Of a DNA stretch of 6,942 nucleotides, positions 5,762-6,942 are shown in pieces. Origin of the DNA: Spirochaetia bacterium (GTDB taxonomy: Bacteria; Spirochaetota; Spirochaetia; Treponematales; Breznakiellaceae); NCBI GenBank assembly GCA_025997495.1, contig BNUR01000145.1:1-6942 (forward strand), in the 5' to 3' direction. Both the position numbers and the translations under genes were made by a program. Position 1 is the stretch's first letter, and every line of letters begins with the position of its first letter. The notes below the pieces were generated by a model. That model was not told the DNA's origin. It did no database searches and saw nothing but the letters and a program-made list of their open reading frames with translations.

Positions 5762-6931
5762 TTATGTAGCAATTCCCTTTTCCTGTATTGTGTTAAATCC
5801 CAACTCACTGAGGCGAAATTTCTGTACCTTCCCGCTGCCTGAAAGCGGAAACGAGTCCACAAAGAAAACATACTTTGGCGTTTTATACAAGCTGATCCTC
5901 TCCTTACAATATTCTATTACTTCCTTTTCAGTAACTTGCCCCATACCTTGCTTTAAGATGATAAATGCCGCAACTTCTTCACCATATTTTTTAGAAGGGA
6001 TACCTGCTACCTGCACATCCTGTATCCCCGGAATGGCAAGCAGCAGATTTTCAACTTCCTTGGGATAAATGTTCTCGCCTCCCCGGATAATTAACTCTTT
6101 TATCCGGCCATCAAGAACCAGATCGCCTGAGGAAAGCAGATGGCCCAAATCACCGGTATGAAACCAGCCATCCTTATCAATGGCCTCCCCGGTGGCTTCC
6201 TCTATTTTGTAATATCCCGTCATAACATTAAACCCTTTTACGCAAATTTCCCCATGCGTGTCTACCGGATATTCACGGTGATTATCGGGGTCCCGAATAC
6301 TCACCTCTACTCCCGGAATGGGAACGCCCACCGTTACAAGCCTCGGATCCGCCGGATCTTCTACGATAAAATCAGTAACAACAGAAGCAGTTTCCGTAAG
6401 ACCGTAGGCGAGATACATACTTTTCAGATGCATCTTGTCCATAATAATCTTCATCAGCTCCTGTGGGCATACGGCGCCGCCGATACAGCCGTATTTTATA
6501 CTTTTCGTATTGAAGGCGTTAAACCGGGGATGGTGAATGAGCGCCATATATATGGTCGGTACCGCCCATATTGAGTTACAACCTTCGCTTTGGATAACTT
6601 CAAGGCACTTCAGGGGATCAAAATTCTCCAGAACTACAATTTTATATCCGTATACCAGGGGTTCAACAATGACGTGGGTAATGGAATAAATATAAAAAAA
6701 TGGCAGGGGAATCAAAACCACATCGTTTTCACCAACTATTCCGGTTCGGTTAGCATATTTACCATTATTGATAATACTCCGGTGGGTAAGCATCGCCCCC
6801 TTTGGTATTCCGGTAGCAGCAATTCTAAATTTACCCTGAATCGACAAGTCCGCCATCGGTATAGAGAAAGACGAGGAAAGCAGACCATGAATCGTGGTAA
6901 GCGAAACGCAGGCAAAATCGCATGGCTTCAA
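5762..6931 (-). CDS. Acyl-CoA ligase / AMP-binding (class I adenylate-forming) enzyme, N-terminus missing and P-loop degenerate
   Basis: The family activates a carboxylic acid with ATP to an acyl-adenylate and transfers it to CoA (or a carrier thiol). Core motifs in order: GIPKGAMLTHRS (end of A3), YGLTETAS (A5), GWFHTGDLG (A7), LDGRIKELIIRGGENIYPKEVE (A8 hinge) and PLSGSGKVQKFRL (A10 with catalytic Lys). Oddities: A3 normally reads [F/Y]TSGTTG-x-PKG but is FRIAATGIPKG here, with the ATP-gripping Ser/Thr/Gly residues largely lost. Only about 40 codons precede A3, where the family has about 150-180, and an in-frame TAG at 6938-6940 closes the frame. The TTG at 6931 has no credible ribosome binding site. 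A different frame at the window edge reads VAFFEAMR, like the usual N-terminal part, so the gene is probably broken near 6830-6937. It lies 23 nt upstream of the MBOAT gene and likely fed it activated acyl groups; the substrate is unknown. Confidence 0.85.
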   Translation of the reverse strand: MKPCDFACVSLTTIHGLLSSSFSIPMADLSIQGKFRIAATGIPKGAMLTHRSIINNGKYANRTGIVGENDVVLIPLPFFYIYSITHVIVEPLVYGYKIVVLENFDPLKCLEVIQSEGCNSIWAVPTIYMALIHHPRFNAFNTKSIKYGCIGGAVCPQELMKIIMDKMHLKSMYLAYGLTETASVVTDFIVEDPADPRLVTVGVPIPGVEVSIRDPDNHREYPVDTHGEICVKGFNVMTGYYKIEEATGEAIDKDGWFHTGDLGHLLSSGDLVLDGRIKELIIRGGENIYPKEVENLLLAIPGIQDVQVAGIPSKKYGEEVAAFIILKQGMGQVTEKEVIEYCKERISLYKTPKYVFFVDSFPLSGSGKVQKFRLSELGFNTIQEKGIAT

Positions 6932-6942
6932 AAAAAGCTACC

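Noticed and set aside
6140..6574. A 144-codon plus-strand frame within the ligase region
   Set aside because: It is fully antisense to conserved ligase motifs and its translation resembles no known family.

Overview
The window looks like a chromosomal accessory region from a moderate-GC bacterium. AAA-ATPase-like/PD-(D/E)XK proteins, IS1182 elements and AlgI/AlgJ-type acyltransferases are all common in host-associated anaerobes. A termite-gut or other Treponema-like spirochaete would fit, but that placement is a low-confidence inference from gene content. No rRNA, tRNA or CRISPR array is visible.

Layout, left to right. (1) 3-1313 (+) is the 3' part of an AAA-ATPase-like gene with a C-terminal PD-(D/E)XK nuclease-like domain. 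Its N-terminus, including Walker A, lies before the window. It carries an in-frame 15-bp tandem repeat built on a near-palindrome (GGACT-TC-AGTCC), and its stop codon lies inside a third copy of the same palindrome. (2) 1331-1540 (-) encodes the last 69 residues of an AlgJ/AlgX-like SGNH acyltransferase. (3) 1541-3270 is a 1730-bp IS1182-family insertion sequence with 18-bp imperfect terminal inverted repeats and an apparently intact 511-aa DDE transposase (+). (4) 3271-4260 (-) encodes the first 330 residues of the same SGNH acyltransferase, so the IS split one gene. A 3-bp repeat (GAT) flanks the IS, and removing the IS plus one GAT restores the frame exactly. (5) 4271-5738 (-) is an AlgI-like MBOAT O-acyltransferase whose C-terminal quarter is in a different frame. 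(6) 5762-6931 (-) is an acyl-CoA ligase/AMP-binding enzyme that lacks a recognisable N-terminal region, and whose ATP-binding P-loop (motif A3) is degenerate.

On the minus strand the order is ligase, then MBOAT (23 nt gap), then SGNH acyltransferase (10 nt gap), which reads as one operon. By analogy with AlgI/AlgJ/AlgX and Dlt systems, the ligase would activate an acyl group, the MBOAT protein would pass it across the membrane, and the anchored SGNH protein would place it on an extracytoplasmic glycan. That scheme is inference. All three genes show damage: an IS insertion three residues before the putative nucleophilic Ser, a frameshift, and a broken 5' part with a degenerate P-loop. The main story of the window is therefore a surface acylation module being lost. 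Some of the indels could be assembly errors, but the IS insertion is structurally unambiguous.
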